Positions 1 to 6,902 are shown, counted from the first letter of the stretch. The stretch: 10,928 nucleotides of DNA from a bacterium (GCA_028819945.1 JAPPKQ010000453.1:1-10928), one strand, 5' to 3'. Made by a program: numbers and translations. Notes: a model not told the origin generated them from the sequence alone.

Positions 1-2
1 GA

Positions 3-320
3 GTCGTTGCGTTGCTCGCCCGGGTCCGCGAGAACAGCGAAGTGGTGACCGTCCCGGCCGCTGCTCTGGCACAGGCCGTCCGTCGGCCTGAGCGGCAGGT
101 GCGGCTGGCCCGGCTCGTCCGCGCGCCGCGGACGGACGTCGTCGCCCTCGACCGGGTGGACGCCACCAACGTCGGCCGGCTGCTGGCGGCGAGTGGTACC
201 GCCGACATCGCTGACGCACACGTCGTCATCTGCGCCCGCCGGAGTGGCCAGCGGGTCGTGACGTCCGATCCTGGCGACCTCCGCCGGCTCGACCCCACGA
301 TCGAGGTCGTCACCGTCTGA
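3..320 (+). CDS. PIN-domain protein, VapC-like (5' end outside window)
   Basis: The frame is open from the first complete codon at position 3, so the gene starts upstream; the TTG at 12 is internal. About 105 residues remain, ending in TGA at 318-320. The visible part matches the C-terminal two thirds of a PIN-domain ribonuclease of the type II toxin VapC kind. It has a VPAAALAQ segment where the family's second acidic residue or its Gln variant sits, then SGTADIADAHVV with the conserved Asp pair, then VVTSDPGDLRRLDP with the final Asp of the metal site, and a short beta-strand end. PIN toxins cleave RNA using Mg2+ or Mn2+ bound by these acids. The first catalytic Asp and any antitoxin gene would lie upstream and cannot be checked. 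It runs convergent to the neighbouring SDR gene across 48 nt and has no evident link to the metabolic genes. Confidence 0.75.
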   Translation, partial: VVALLARVRENSEVVTVPAAALAQAVRRPERQVRLARLVRAPRTDVVALDRVDATNVGRLLAASGTADIADAHVVICARRSGQRVVTSDPGDLRRLDPTIEVVTV

Positions 321-368
321 CACCTCTGTCCGCGCGGTCCCGCGGGATTTGCGGGGAAACGGTGGTCG
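321..368. other. Convergent gap between PIN and SDR genes
   Basis: A 48-nt gap where two genes converge. It contains the palindrome CCCGCGGG (339-346) and a 5-bp stem CCCGC/GCGGG (339-343 with 351-355, 7-nt loop). Either could form a small bidirectional terminator, but the arms are short and there is no T-run, so this is only a weak candidate. Confidence 0.25.
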
Positions 369-1142
369 CTAGTACGGGGTCTCGCCGGCGTCGATGTTGA
401 TGGCTTGGCCGCGGATGATGGCGGCGTCCGGCGAAAGGAGGAAGGCGACGACCCGGCCGACCTCGATCGGCGCGATCTTGCGGCCGAGCTGGGGAAGGGC
501 CATGCCCGCCAGGATGTCGTCGGGGTCGCCGTCGTGATGTTCGGCGAGCCAGTCGGCCACGCTGGCCAGCATCGGGGTGTCCACTGCGCCGGGGCAGACG
601 GCGTTGACGTTGATGCCGAGGGGCGCCCACTCGGTCGCCAGCGACCGCGTGAGGTTGATGACGGCCGCCTTGGAGGCGTTGTAGCCGGCCATGTTGGGGA
701 AGCCGACCTTGCCGCAGTTGGAGGCCACGTTGACGATGGCTGCCTGGTCCGAAGCGGTGAGGTGCTCCAGCGCCGCCTGGCAAACCCGGAACATCCCGAT
801 CACGTTGATGTCGAGCTCACGAGCCCACGCCGCGCTGGTGGCGTGGCGGGCCTCGTTCATCTCGATCACGCCGGCGTTGTTGACCACGCCGTCGAGGCGG
901 CCGAAGTGAGCCACAGTCGCCGCGATGGCCTCCTGGACACTGCCGTCCGAAGCCACGTCGCAGCCGACTCCGAGCGTGCGCTCACCTGCCGGGTCGACGC
1001 GACGAGCCGTCTCCGTGACGGTCTGCAGATCGAGGTCGGCCAGAGCCACCGAACTTCCCGCGTCCACGAGCGCCTCGGCGATCCCGGCGCCGATGCCCCC
1101 CGCAGCGCCGGTCACGATGTAGACGCGATCACGGAGATCCAT
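369..1142 (-). CDS. SDR family NAD(P)-dependent oxidoreductase (257 aa)
   Basis: Classical short-chain dehydrogenase of normal length. It has a Rossmann fold with the glycine motif TGAAGGIG at residues 11-18. Asp36 at the end of beta-2 (ALADLD) usually means NAD(H) preference. NNAG is at 88-91, followed by the structural Asn113. The catalytic set is Ser141, Tyr154 and Lys158 in the form S-x12-Y-x3-K. PGAVDTPM follows the active site, and the C-terminus INIDAGETPY resembles the usual dimer-forming tail. The family interconverts alcohols and ketones; the substrate cannot be read from the sequence. The start is ATG at 1140-1142 with a GGTGA Shine-Dalgarno-like element 4 nt upstream that overlaps the stop of the preceding SDR gene. 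The two are only 4 nt apart and probably co-transcribed and translationally coupled. It is the last gene of that unit. Confidence 0.9.
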   Translation of the reverse strand: MDLRDRVYIVTGAAGGIGAGIAEALVDAGSSVALADLDLQTVTETARRVDPAGERTLGVGCDVASDGSVQEAIAATVAHFGRLDGVVNNAGVIEMNEARHATSAAWARELDINVIGMFRVCQAALEHLTASDQAAIVNVASNCGKVGFPNMAGYNASKAAVINLTRSLATEWAPLGINVNAVCPGAVDTPMLASVADWLAEHHDGDPDDILAGMALPQLGRKIAPIEVGRVVAFLLSPDAAIIRGQAINIDAGETPY

Positions 1143-1146
1143 CGGT

Positions 1147-1965
1147 TCACCAGGTGGTGTTCGTGAGGACGCCGCCGTCCACGAGCAGGTCGGTGCCGGT
1201 GATCCAGCGCGACAGGTCCGAGCAGAGGAACACGCAGGCGTCGCCCACGTCCTCGGGGGTGCCGAGGCGTTCCAGCGGGGCTGCGGCCAGGTAGCGATGG
1301 ACGCCCTCGGGCCAGTCGTCCACCAGGCCCGGCCGGTCGATGAGCCCCGGCGAGACGGTGTTCACACGGATCCCGTCGGGGCCGTACATGAGCGCCGCCG
1401 CTCGGGCGTGCATGACCAGCGCCGCCTTGGAGGTGGCGTAGTGGCCGTGCATGACGGTGGGATGGCGGGCCTCGATGGAGGCGATGTGGACGATCGAGCC
1501 GCCGGCAGGGTCCGAATTCCTGCGCATAGCCGCCGCGGCCAACTGGGTCAGCCGGTGCGTGGCGGTGACGTTGATGTCCATCATGTCGGTGAACTGCTGA
1601 TCGGTGAGGGTGTCGAAGCGGGCGATCGGCTGGGCGCCGGCGTTGTTCACGAGCCCGTCGAGGCGCCCGTGCAGTCCCAGCGTCTCCTCGATCACGCTGG
1701 GTGGGCCGTCGGGGGTCGTCAGATCGGCGCGCACGGTGGCGACCGGTGTGCCGTCGGGATAGCGCAGGTGATCGGTGGGGGAGTTGCGGGTGTGCGCCAC
1801 GACGGTGGCTCCGGTCGCCACGAACCGGCGAACGATTCCGCTACCGATGCCGCTGCCGACGATCCCGCCGACACTCTCGTTGCCGCCGCCGCTGCCGGCG
1901 CCGGTCACCAGAATCACACGCCCGCTCAGGTCGATCATCGCGCCGGGGGAATCGGTGTAGGTCAC
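1147..1965 (-). CDS. SDR family oxidoreductase with enlarged glycine-rich loop (272 aa)
   Basis: Short-chain dehydrogenase with NNAG at 107-110 and the catalytic set Ser163, Tyr176 and Lys180 (S-x12-Y-x3-K). SPGLIDRPGL follows the active site, and the C-terminus ends TGTDLLVDGGV plus a short tail. The cofactor loop is unusual. TG at 21-22 is followed by a Gly/Ser stretch and the GIG triplet appears only at 39-41, about 13 residues later than in TGxxxGIG. The end of beta-2 is VVAHTRN without the acidic residue typical of NAD users, so NADP(H) is more likely (inference). I chose the GTG at 1963-1965, preceded by AAGG about 12 nt upstream; an ATG at codon 10 (1936-1938) is an alternative with no clear ribosome site. 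It is the first gene of a two-SDR unit, divergent from the MtnA-like gene. The substrate is unknown. Confidence 0.87.
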   Translation of the reverse strand: MTYTDSPGAMIDLSGRVILVTGAGSGGGNESVGGIVGSGIGSGIVRRFVATGATVVAHTRNSPTDHLRYPDGTPVATVRADLTTPDGPPSVIEETLGLHGRLDGLVNNAGAQPIARFDTLTDQQFTDMMDINVTATHRLTQLAAAAMRRNSDPAGGSIVHIASIEARHPTVMHGHYATSKAALVMHARAAALMYGPDGIRVNTVSPGLIDRPGLVDDWPEGVHRYLAAAPLERLGTPEDVGDACVFLCSDLSRWITGTDLLVDGGVLTNTTW

Positions 1966-2031
1966 GCTGGATGTCTACCTTGGAAGAGTGACGAATCATC
2001 GGCCCCGCATATCATCGCTGTGCGAGGCGTG
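1966..2031. promoter_or_regulatory. Short divergent intergenic region between SDR pair and MtnA-like gene
   Basis: These 66 nt must hold the promoters of both divergent units unless one is transcribed from inside its neighbour. The stretch is visibly more AT-rich than its surroundings. It contains a direct repeat ATCATCG at 1995-2001 and 2011-2017, a 16-bp period. I could not fit a convincing -35/-10 pair on either strand. The GAGG at 2024-2027 serves as the ribosome site for the ATG at 2032. Confidence 0.35.
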
Positions 2032-3063
2032 ATGCAGGATCTGGGTGAGGGATCCCTCGACTGGGTGGACGGCCGGCTCCGGATCGTCGATCAGACCCGG
2101 CTGCCTGAGACCTACGAGGTCCTTGAGATCCACCAGAGTGCAGATCTCGTGGACGCCATCCGGCGACTCGCTGTGCGGGGCGCGCCGGCCATCGGCGTAG
2201 CGGGCGGCTTCGGGGTCGTGCTGGCCGCTCGGGAGCACGGCGCTGGAACCGACGACTTCCGCGCCGCGGTGGAGTCGCTTCGCACGGCTCGCCCCACCGC
2301 CGTCAACCTCGCCCGCATGGTGGACCGAGTGGCGGCGCGTGCCGCGGAGGGCCCGAAGTCGCTGCTCTCGGAGGCTCTGGCCGTGCGGGACGAGGAGGTG
2401 GCCGCCTCGCTGTCGATGGGGCGTCTCGGGGCGGCGCTGGTCGACGAGTTGGTGTCACAGCCCGACGCCGTCACGGCGCTGACGATCTGCAACACCGGTG
2501 GGCTCGCCGCCGTCGAGCGGGGCACGGCGTTGGGCGTGATCCGCACCGTCCACGAGCAGGGACGCCTGGCGCTGGCGATCGCCACCGAGACCCGCCCGCT
2601 GCTGCAGGGCGCCCGGCTGACCGCCTGGGAGCTGGAGCGCATGGGTGCTCCGTTCCGCGTCGTGGTCGACGCAGCGGGTCCGGCGCTGCTGGCTCGGGGT
2701 ATGGCAGACATTGTCCTCACCGGCGCCGACCGCATCGCTTCCAACGGCGACACGGCCAACAAGATCGGCACGTTCGCCCTGGCCGTGGCGGCCCGCTACG
2801 CGGCGGTCCCGTTCGTGGTCGTGGCGCCCGAGTCCAGCGTTGACATGGACACCTCGTCCGGTGAGGACATCAGCATCGAGGACCGCGGAGCCGACGAGGT
2901 CGTGAAGGTGCGCGGGACGCCGATCGCCCCCGAGGGCACCGGCGCCCTGAACCCCGCGTTCGATGTCACCCCCGCAGAACTCATCACCGCCATCGTCACC
3001 GACCGCCGAGTCGTCCGCCTCGACCGGGGCGAGAGCCTGCGGAGCGTGCCCCCGGACCCCTAG
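2032..3063 (+). CDS. mtnA: MtnA-family sugar-1-phosphate isomerase (S-methyl-5-thioribose-1-phosphate isomerase-like, 343 aa)
   Basis: Member of the aIF2B/MtnA family. MtnA converts 5-methylthioribose-1-phosphate to 5-methylthioribulose-1-phosphate in methionine salvage; some relatives act on 5-deoxyribose-1-phosphate. Visible motifs are VDQTRLP (19-25), RGAPAIGVAGG (49-59), CNTGGLA (153-159), GTALGVI (164-170), ETRPLLQGARLTAWEL (186-201), GADRIASNGDTANKIGT (231-247) and PSGE-like SSGEDISIE (275-283). Cys153 and Asp233 lie 80 residues apart, the same spacing as the catalytic Cys160/Asp240 pair of the Bacillus enzyme. Differences from typical MtnA include VERGTA for the usual tyrosine-glycine loop and VDAAG where DNMA is common. 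The start is ATG 2032, with GAGG 4 nt upstream; GTG codons at 2020 and 2029 are in-frame alternatives. No other methionine-salvage gene is visible, so the substrate is uncertain. Confidence 0.85.
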   Translation: MQDLGEGSLDWVDGRLRIVDQTRLPETYEVLEIHQSADLVDAIRRLAVRGAPAIGVAGGFGVVLAAREHGAGTDDFRAAVESLRTARPTAVNLARMVDRVAARAAEGPKSLLSEALAVRDEEVAASLSMGRLGAALVDELVSQPDAVTALTICNTGGLAAVERGTALGVIRTVHEQGRLALAIATETRPLLQGARLTAWELERMGAPFRVVVDAAGPALLARGMADIVLTGADRIASNGDTANKIGTFALAVAARYAAVPFVVVAPESSVDMDTSSGEDISIEDRGADEVVKVRGTPIAPEGTGALNPAFDVTPAELITAIVTDRRVVRLDRGESLRSVPPDP

Positions 3064-3311
3064 CCGCCGGCGAGGGGTGTGATTAAGTGCACCTCGGCGT
3101 CGGGCGGCACGGGTTCGTACATCGGGTCGGGAATGATGTCGCCGTCGATGGCGACAGCCGTGGCGGAGGTCTGATCGAGGTGCGCCCGGATGCCCGGGTA
3201 CATCTCCTCCAGCTTGCGCATCAGTTCCCGCACCGTGGCGGCCTCGATCTCGATCTCTGCCACGCCGCCGGTCAGGCGGCGCTGGTTGGAACTGAAATGG
3301 ACCTGGGCCAT
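3060..3311 (-). CDS. MoaD/ThiS-family sulfur-carrier-like protein (83 aa)
   Basis: A small beta-grasp protein of MoaD/ThiS length that ends in the diagnostic C-terminal Gly-Gly (TPLAGG). That tail is adenylated and thiocarboxylated in true members. Other family signs are VHFSSNQRRLTGG at the start, the VRELMRKLEEMYPGIRAHL helix (27-45), AVAIDGDII (53-60) and the PDAEVHLITPLAGG end. MoaD supplies the dithiolene sulfurs of molybdopterin together with MoaE; ThiS-like paralogs serve other sulfur transfers. Its ATG (3309-3311) shares one base with the TGA of the molybdopterin subunit (sequence TGATG), so it is translationally coupled and is the last gene of the molybdenum hydroxylase operon. A dedicated sulfur carrier for this enzyme's cofactor is a reasonable inference. 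No MoaE, MoeB or XdhC is in the window. Its stop shares a palindromic CTAG with the convergent MtnA-like gene. Confidence 0.82.
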   Translation of the reverse strand: MAQVHFSSNQRRLTGGVAEIEIEAATVRELMRKLEEMYPGIRAHLDQTSATAVAIDGDIIPDPMYEPVPPDAEVHLITPLAGG

Positions 3312-5557
3312 CAGGCTCCGTTGCCGGAGTTGATCGCGGCCAGCACCCGGGGCGGGGACATCGGCAGCTCGCGGATGCGTGCGTCGGTGGCATCGTGGAT
3401 GGCGTTGGCGAGCGCCGGCAGTGGCGGCACGATGCCCACCTCGCCGACGCCGCGCACCCCGTACGGGTGGTTCGGGTTGGGCACCTCGACGATGATGGTC
3501 TCGATCATCGGCAGGTCCGACGCCACAGGGATGCGGTAGTCCAGGAACCCCGGATTCTCCATGACGCCGTCGGCGTCGTGGATGTACTCCTCGTTGAGGG
3601 CCCAACCGATGCCCTGCACCACGCCGCCCTGCATCTGGCCCTCCACGTAGTCGGGGTGGATGGCGGTGCCGGCGTCCTGGGCGGTCGTGTAGCGCTCCAC
3701 GGTCACCCGGCCGGTCTCGTCGTCCACCGACACGTCGGTGACCTGCACGGAGAAGGCCGGTCCCGCGCCACGAGCGTTCAAGGAGGCGGTGGCGCCCAAC
3801 GGCCCGCCGGTGCGCCCGGCCTCGGCGGTGATGTCGGCCAGCGCCAGCGGCTCGTGCTCGCCGCCGCTGTGGGTGGCCCGGCCGTCGGCCCACTCGACGT
3901 CCTCCACATCGCAGTCCCACATGCGGGCGGCGCGTCCCCGCAACTGACCCTTCAGGTCTCGGCAGGCCTCCACGACCGCCATACCGGTGGCGAAGGTGGC
4001 GCGGCTGCCCTCGGTGACGTCGGTGAAGCCCACCACCTCGGTGTCGCCCACCACCGGCTGGATGGCGTGCACGTCGATGCCCAACTCCTCGGCGGCCATC
4101 AGCGCCATGGACGCCCGGCTGCCGCCGATGTCGGGGCTGCCGGTGACGACGGTGGCGGTGCCGTTCTCGTTGAGGTTCACGGTGGCGCTCGACGCCTCGC
4201 CGATGTTGAACCAGAACCCGCTGGCCACGCCGCGGCCGTGGCCGGCAGCCGGCGCGCTGCGGTAGTGCTCGCTGTCGCGGATTGCCTCCAGGCACTCCCG
4301 CAGCCCGATCAGCGGCCACTTCGGGCCGTAGGGGGCCTGGTCGCCGGCGCTCGGGCAGTTCAGCAGCCGCAGATCGATGGGATCCATGTCCAGGCGCCGG
4401 GCGATCTCGTCCACCAGCGTGTCCGTGGCGAAGGCGGCCATCGGAGCCGACGGCGCCCGGTAGGCGGCGTTCACCGGCTTGTTCACGACCACCTCGAAGC
4501 CCTCGATGAGGAAGTTCTCCACGTTGTAGGGCGACACCACGCACATGCACCCGAGCATCGCCCAGACGCCCGGGAAGGCGCCGCTCTCGTAGGCCAGCCA
4601 GGCCTTGGCGGCGGTGATCCTCCCGTCGCCGGTGGCGCCGAGCTTGACGCGGATCACCGAGCCCGGGGTGGGGCCGGTCGCCCGGAAGACCTCGTCGCGG
4701 CTCATCACCATCTTCACCGGTCGCCCGGCCCGGGCCGAGAGCTCGACCGCCAGCGGCTCCAGGTAGATGGTGGTCTTGCCGCCGAAGCCGCCGCCGATCT
4801 CGGCGGGGATCACCTTGATGCGCGAGGTGTCCCAGCCCAGCATGGCGGCGGTCTGCGAGCGCACCCGGAAGTGCCCCTGCGAGGAGCACCAGATGACCGT
4901 CTTGCCGTCCTGGCCGGTGTCGGCCACGCAGGCGTGAGGCTCGATGTAGCCCTGATGGATGGGTTTGGTGAGGAACTCGCCTTCCACGACGACGTCGGCG
5001 GAGGCGAATCCCTGCTCGATGTCGCCGCGCTCGTAGCAGGTGCGGTTGGCGACGTTGGAGGGCTCGCTGGGCTCGGAGTCCAGGCCGGTCGTGAGAATGT
5101 CGTCGTGCAGCAGCGGGGCTCCCGGCTCCATCGCCTCGAGGATGTCCAGGGTGTGGGGCAGCACCTCGTAGGTCACCTCGATGGCCTCGGCGGCGTCGCG
5201 GGCCTGGCGGCGGGTGGCGGCGGCCACGGCGGCGACGGCATGACCCTCGTACAGCACCTTGTCGCGGGCCATCAGGTTGCGGGTCATGTTCCGCTCGGGG
5301 TCGTCGGCCGGAAGGTCGGGGAAGTCCGCGCCGGTGATGACGGCCCGCACGCCGGGCATGGCCTCCGCCACCGACGTGTCGATGTCGACGATGCGGGCGT
5401 GGGCGTGCGGTGAGCGCAGGATGTGCCCGTACAGCATCCCGGGCAGCACCAGGTCGGCCGCGTAGCGGGCCTTGCCGACGACCTTGTCGAGGCCGTCGTG
5501 GCGGACCGGGCGCGTCCCGACGTAGCGGTAGCTGGGCCGTTGTTCGGTGATGGTCAT
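3311..5557 (-). CDS. Xanthine dehydrogenase-family molybdopterin-binding (large) subunit (748 aa)
   Basis: Catalytic subunit of a molybdenum hydroxylase, which uses water as oxygen source to hydroxylate heterocycles or oxidise aldehydes. The N-terminal a/b-hammerhead domain spans about residues 12-135 (GKARYAADLVLPGMLYG, LRSPHAHARI). Molybdopterin-binding segments follow: SSQGHF with Gln227, GGGFGGK at 255-261, AAYRAPSAP at 364-372, GSPDIGGSRAS at 473-483 and VQGIGWALNEEY at 647-658. GVRGVGE at 700-706 places the catalytic base at Glu706. The YRAPSAP loop lacks the Cys of AYRCSFR found in form I CO dehydrogenase, so CO oxidation is unlikely. The start is ATG 5555-5557, with an excellent AAGGAGGAGGTGG-type ribosome site and a 4-nt ATGA overlap with the [2Fe-2S] subunit gene. 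Length is typical for separate large subunits. The substrate is not identifiable; the surrounding genes suggest an imidazole- or hydantoin-related heterocycle. Confidence 0.93.
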   Translation of the reverse strand: MTITEQRPSYRYVGTRPVRHDGLDKVVGKARYAADLVLPGMLYGHILRSPHAHARIVDIDTSVAEAMPGVRAVITGADFPDLPADDPERNMTRNLMARDKVLYEGHAVAAVAAATRRQARDAAEAIEVTYEVLPHTLDILEAMEPGAPLLHDDILTTGLDSEPSEPSNVANRTCYERGDIEQGFASADVVVEGEFLTKPIHQGYIEPHACVADTGQDGKTVIWCSSQGHFRVRSQTAAMLGWDTSRIKVIPAEIGGGFGGKTTIYLEPLAVELSARAGRPVKMVMSRDEVFRATGPTPGSVIRVKLGATGDGRITAAKAWLAYESGAFPGVWAMLGCMCVVSPYNVENFLIEGFEVVVNKPVNAAYRAPSAPMAAFATDTLVDEIARRLDMDPIDLRLLNCPSAGDQAPYGPKWPLIGLRECLEAIRDSEHYRSAPAAGHGRGVASGFWFNIGEASSATVNLNENGTATVVTGSPDIGGSRASMALMAAEELGIDVHAIQPVVGDTEVVGFTDVTEGSRATFATGMAVVEACRDLKGQLRGRAARMWDCDVEDVEWADGRATHSGGEHEPLALADITAEAGRTGGPLGATASLNARGAGPAFSVQVTDVSVDDETGRVTVERYTTAQDAGTAIHPDYVEGQMQGGVVQGIGWALNEEYIHDADGVMENPGFLDYRIPVASDLPMIETIIVEVPNPNHPYGVRGVGEVGIVPPLPALANAIHDATDARIRELPMSPPRVLAAINSGNGA

Positions 5558-6039
5558 CCCGCCACCTCCTCCTTCATCCGGTCTGCTGCTGCCAGCACCG
5601 AGCGGATGATCTTGTCGTACCCCGTGCAGCGGCAGAGGTTGCCGGCCAGCGCATAGCGCACTTCCGTCTCGGTCGGGTCGGGGTTGCGGTCCAGCAGCGC
5701 CTTGGCGGCCACCAGGAACCCCGGTGTGCAGACGCCGCACTGCAGGGCGGCGCCCTCCAGGAAGCACTGCTGCAGGGGGTGCAGGTGATCACCGTCGGCG
5801 ATGCCCTCGACGGTGACGATGGCGGCGCCGTCGGCCTCGGGTGCGAAGATCAGGCACGAGCACTGCAGCCTGCCGTCCATGAGGATCGAGCAGGCGCCGC
5901 AGTCGCCGGTGCCGCAGCCCTCCTTGGCGCCCATGAGGCGCATCTCATCACGCAGGGCGTCCAGCAGGGACTCGCCGGCGTCGCACAGGAACTCGACGTC
6001 GTCGCCGTTGATGTTGCAGCTCACGTGGGTGCGGCTCAC
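5554..6039 (-). CDS. [2Fe-2S] (small) subunit of molybdenum hydroxylase (161 aa)
   Basis: Iron-sulfur subunit carrying electrons from the molybdenum site to FAD. The N-terminal plant-ferredoxin-type domain has Cys42, Cys47, Cys50 and Cys62 (C-x4-C-x2-C-x11-C, in GCGTGDCGAC and LQCSCLI). The C-terminal helical domain has Cys101/Cys104 (QCGVCTPGF) and Cys136/Cys138 (NLCRCTGY). All eight ligands are present and the length is normal. The start is the GTG at 6037-6039. It overlaps the TGA of the FAD subunit by 4 nt (GTGA) and has GGAGGT 5 nt upstream. Starting further upstream would add an Arg-rich tail that reads as out-of-frame FAD-subunit sequence. The 3' end overlaps the large subunit start by 4 nt (ATGA). 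Confidence 0.95.
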   Translation of the reverse strand: MSRTHVSCNINGDDVEFLCDAGESLLDALRDEMRLMGAKEGCGTGDCGACSILMDGRLQCSCLIFAPEADGAAIVTVEGIADGDHLHPLQQCFLEGAALQCGVCTPGFLVAAKALLDRNPDPTETEVRYALAGNLCRCTGYDKIIRSVLAAADRMKEEVAG

Positions 6040-6902
6040 CGCCCACCTCCGTTCCCGGCCCGGCCGGCCGCTTCCAGCACCGCCCGCTTGGCGAGCACGC
6101 CGGCCACCTGCCGGCGGTAGGCGACGGTGCCGCGCTTGTCGTCGATGGGGTCGGCGGCCTCGGCGCACGCCGCGGCGACAGTGGCGAGGACGTCGTCGCT
6201 GATCGGCCCGCCCACGAGCGCCTCGGCGGCCGCCGGCACGAGGACGACCGTCGGCGCCACCGCTGCGAGGGCGATGGCGGCGGAGGAGCAGTTGCCGTCG
6301 CCGTCCAGGCTGACGCGTGCGGCGGCGCCGACGATGGCGATGTCCATCTCCGTGCGGGGGATCAACCGCAGATAGGCGTCGGAGGTGCTTGGCAGCGGCC
6401 GATCGATCAGGAACTCCACGACGAACTCGCCTGGCTGCAGCGATGTGCGGCCCGGGCCGCTCGGGATGTCGATGACCCGCACGGTGAGCTCGCCGCCCGG
6501 CCCGGCCACAACGGCCTGCGCATCGTTCACGACCAGCGAGGGGACGGAGTCGGCCGCCGGCGAGGCGTTGCAGAGGTTGCCTCCCAGAGTTGCCCGGTTC
6601 TGGATCTGGTCCGACCCGATGAGTCCGCCTGCGTACACGAGTCCGGGCAGGTCGGCGGCGAGTGCCGCATTGCCGGTCAGGTCCGCCGTCGGCGCCGCCG
6701 CGCCGATCCGCCAGGTGCCGTCGGTGAGCGACACACCTGTGAGCCGGGGGATCTTCTTCAGGTCGATGGCGACGCTGGGTTCCGGCCGCCCGGCCCGCAT
6801 CTGGGGAACGAGGTCGGTCGCTCCTGCGAAGACGCGGGCTTCGGGATCACCGGCGAGCAGTGCCACCACCTCCGCCACCGATGCGGGTGCGACGTACCTC
6901 AC
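6036..6902 (-). CDS. FAD-binding (medium) subunit of molybdenum hydroxylase (288 aa)
   Basis: CO dehydrogenase flavoprotein/XdhB-type subunit that passes electrons from the iron-sulfur centres to an acceptor. The N-terminal FAD domain shows VFAGATDLVP (24-33), the pyrophosphate-binding loop, and QNRATLGGNLCNASPAAD (101-118), the second FAD contact. RLIPRTEMDIAIVGAA is followed by the C-terminal domain with YRRQVAGVLAKRAV near the end, where these proteins normally finish. Length matches the family (about 280-295). The start is GTG 6900-6902, with only a weak GAGAGA purine stretch upstream and no better candidate in frame. It is the first gene of the FAD / [2Fe-2S] / Mo / MoaD-like operon and faces the 256-nt divergent control region. 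Like its partners it cannot be assigned a substrate from sequence alone. Confidence 0.93.
   Translation of the reverse strand: MRYVAPASVAEVVALLAGDPEARVFAGATDLVPQMRAGRPEPSVAIDLKKIPRLTGVSLTDGTWRIGAAAPTADLTGNAALAADLPGLVYAGGLIGSDQIQNRATLGGNLCNASPAADSVPSLVVNDAQAVVAGPGGELTVRVIDIPSGPGRTSLQPGEFVVEFLIDRPLPSTSDAYLRLIPRTEMDIAIVGAAARVSLDGDGNCSSAAIALAAVAPTVVLVPAAAEALVGGPISDDVLATVAAACAEAADPIDDKRGTVAYRRQVAGVLAKRAVLEAAGRAGNGGGR

Noticed and set aside
339..355. Bidirectional terminator between the PIN and SDR genes
   Set aside because: The palindrome is only 8 bp, the alternative stem only 5 bp, and there is no T-run; kept only as a weak note.
1297..2031. Long in-frame extension upstream of the MtnA-like gene
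   Set aside because: Antisense to the 272-aa SDR, low-complexity Val/Gly/His/Asp sequence. Family homology begins at about position 2050 and a ribosome site precedes ATG 2032.
3312..4889. Frame continuous with the MoaD-like gene extending to 4889 on the minus strand
   Set aside because: Arg/Gly/His-rich out-of-frame reading of the molybdopterin subunit; only the last 83 codons encode a MoaD/ThiS-like protein.
3395..5413. 672-codon open frame on the plus strand opposite the molybdopterin subunit
   Set aside because: Rich in His, Val, Gly and Asp with no recognisable domain; it is the antisense shadow of a high-GC gene with clear molybdenum hydroxylase motifs.
3311..6902. Carbon monoxide dehydrogenase (CoxMSL)
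   Set aside because: Subunit order FAD-FeS-Mo matches Cox operons, but the CoxL AYRCSFR loop is replaced by AAYRAPSAP.
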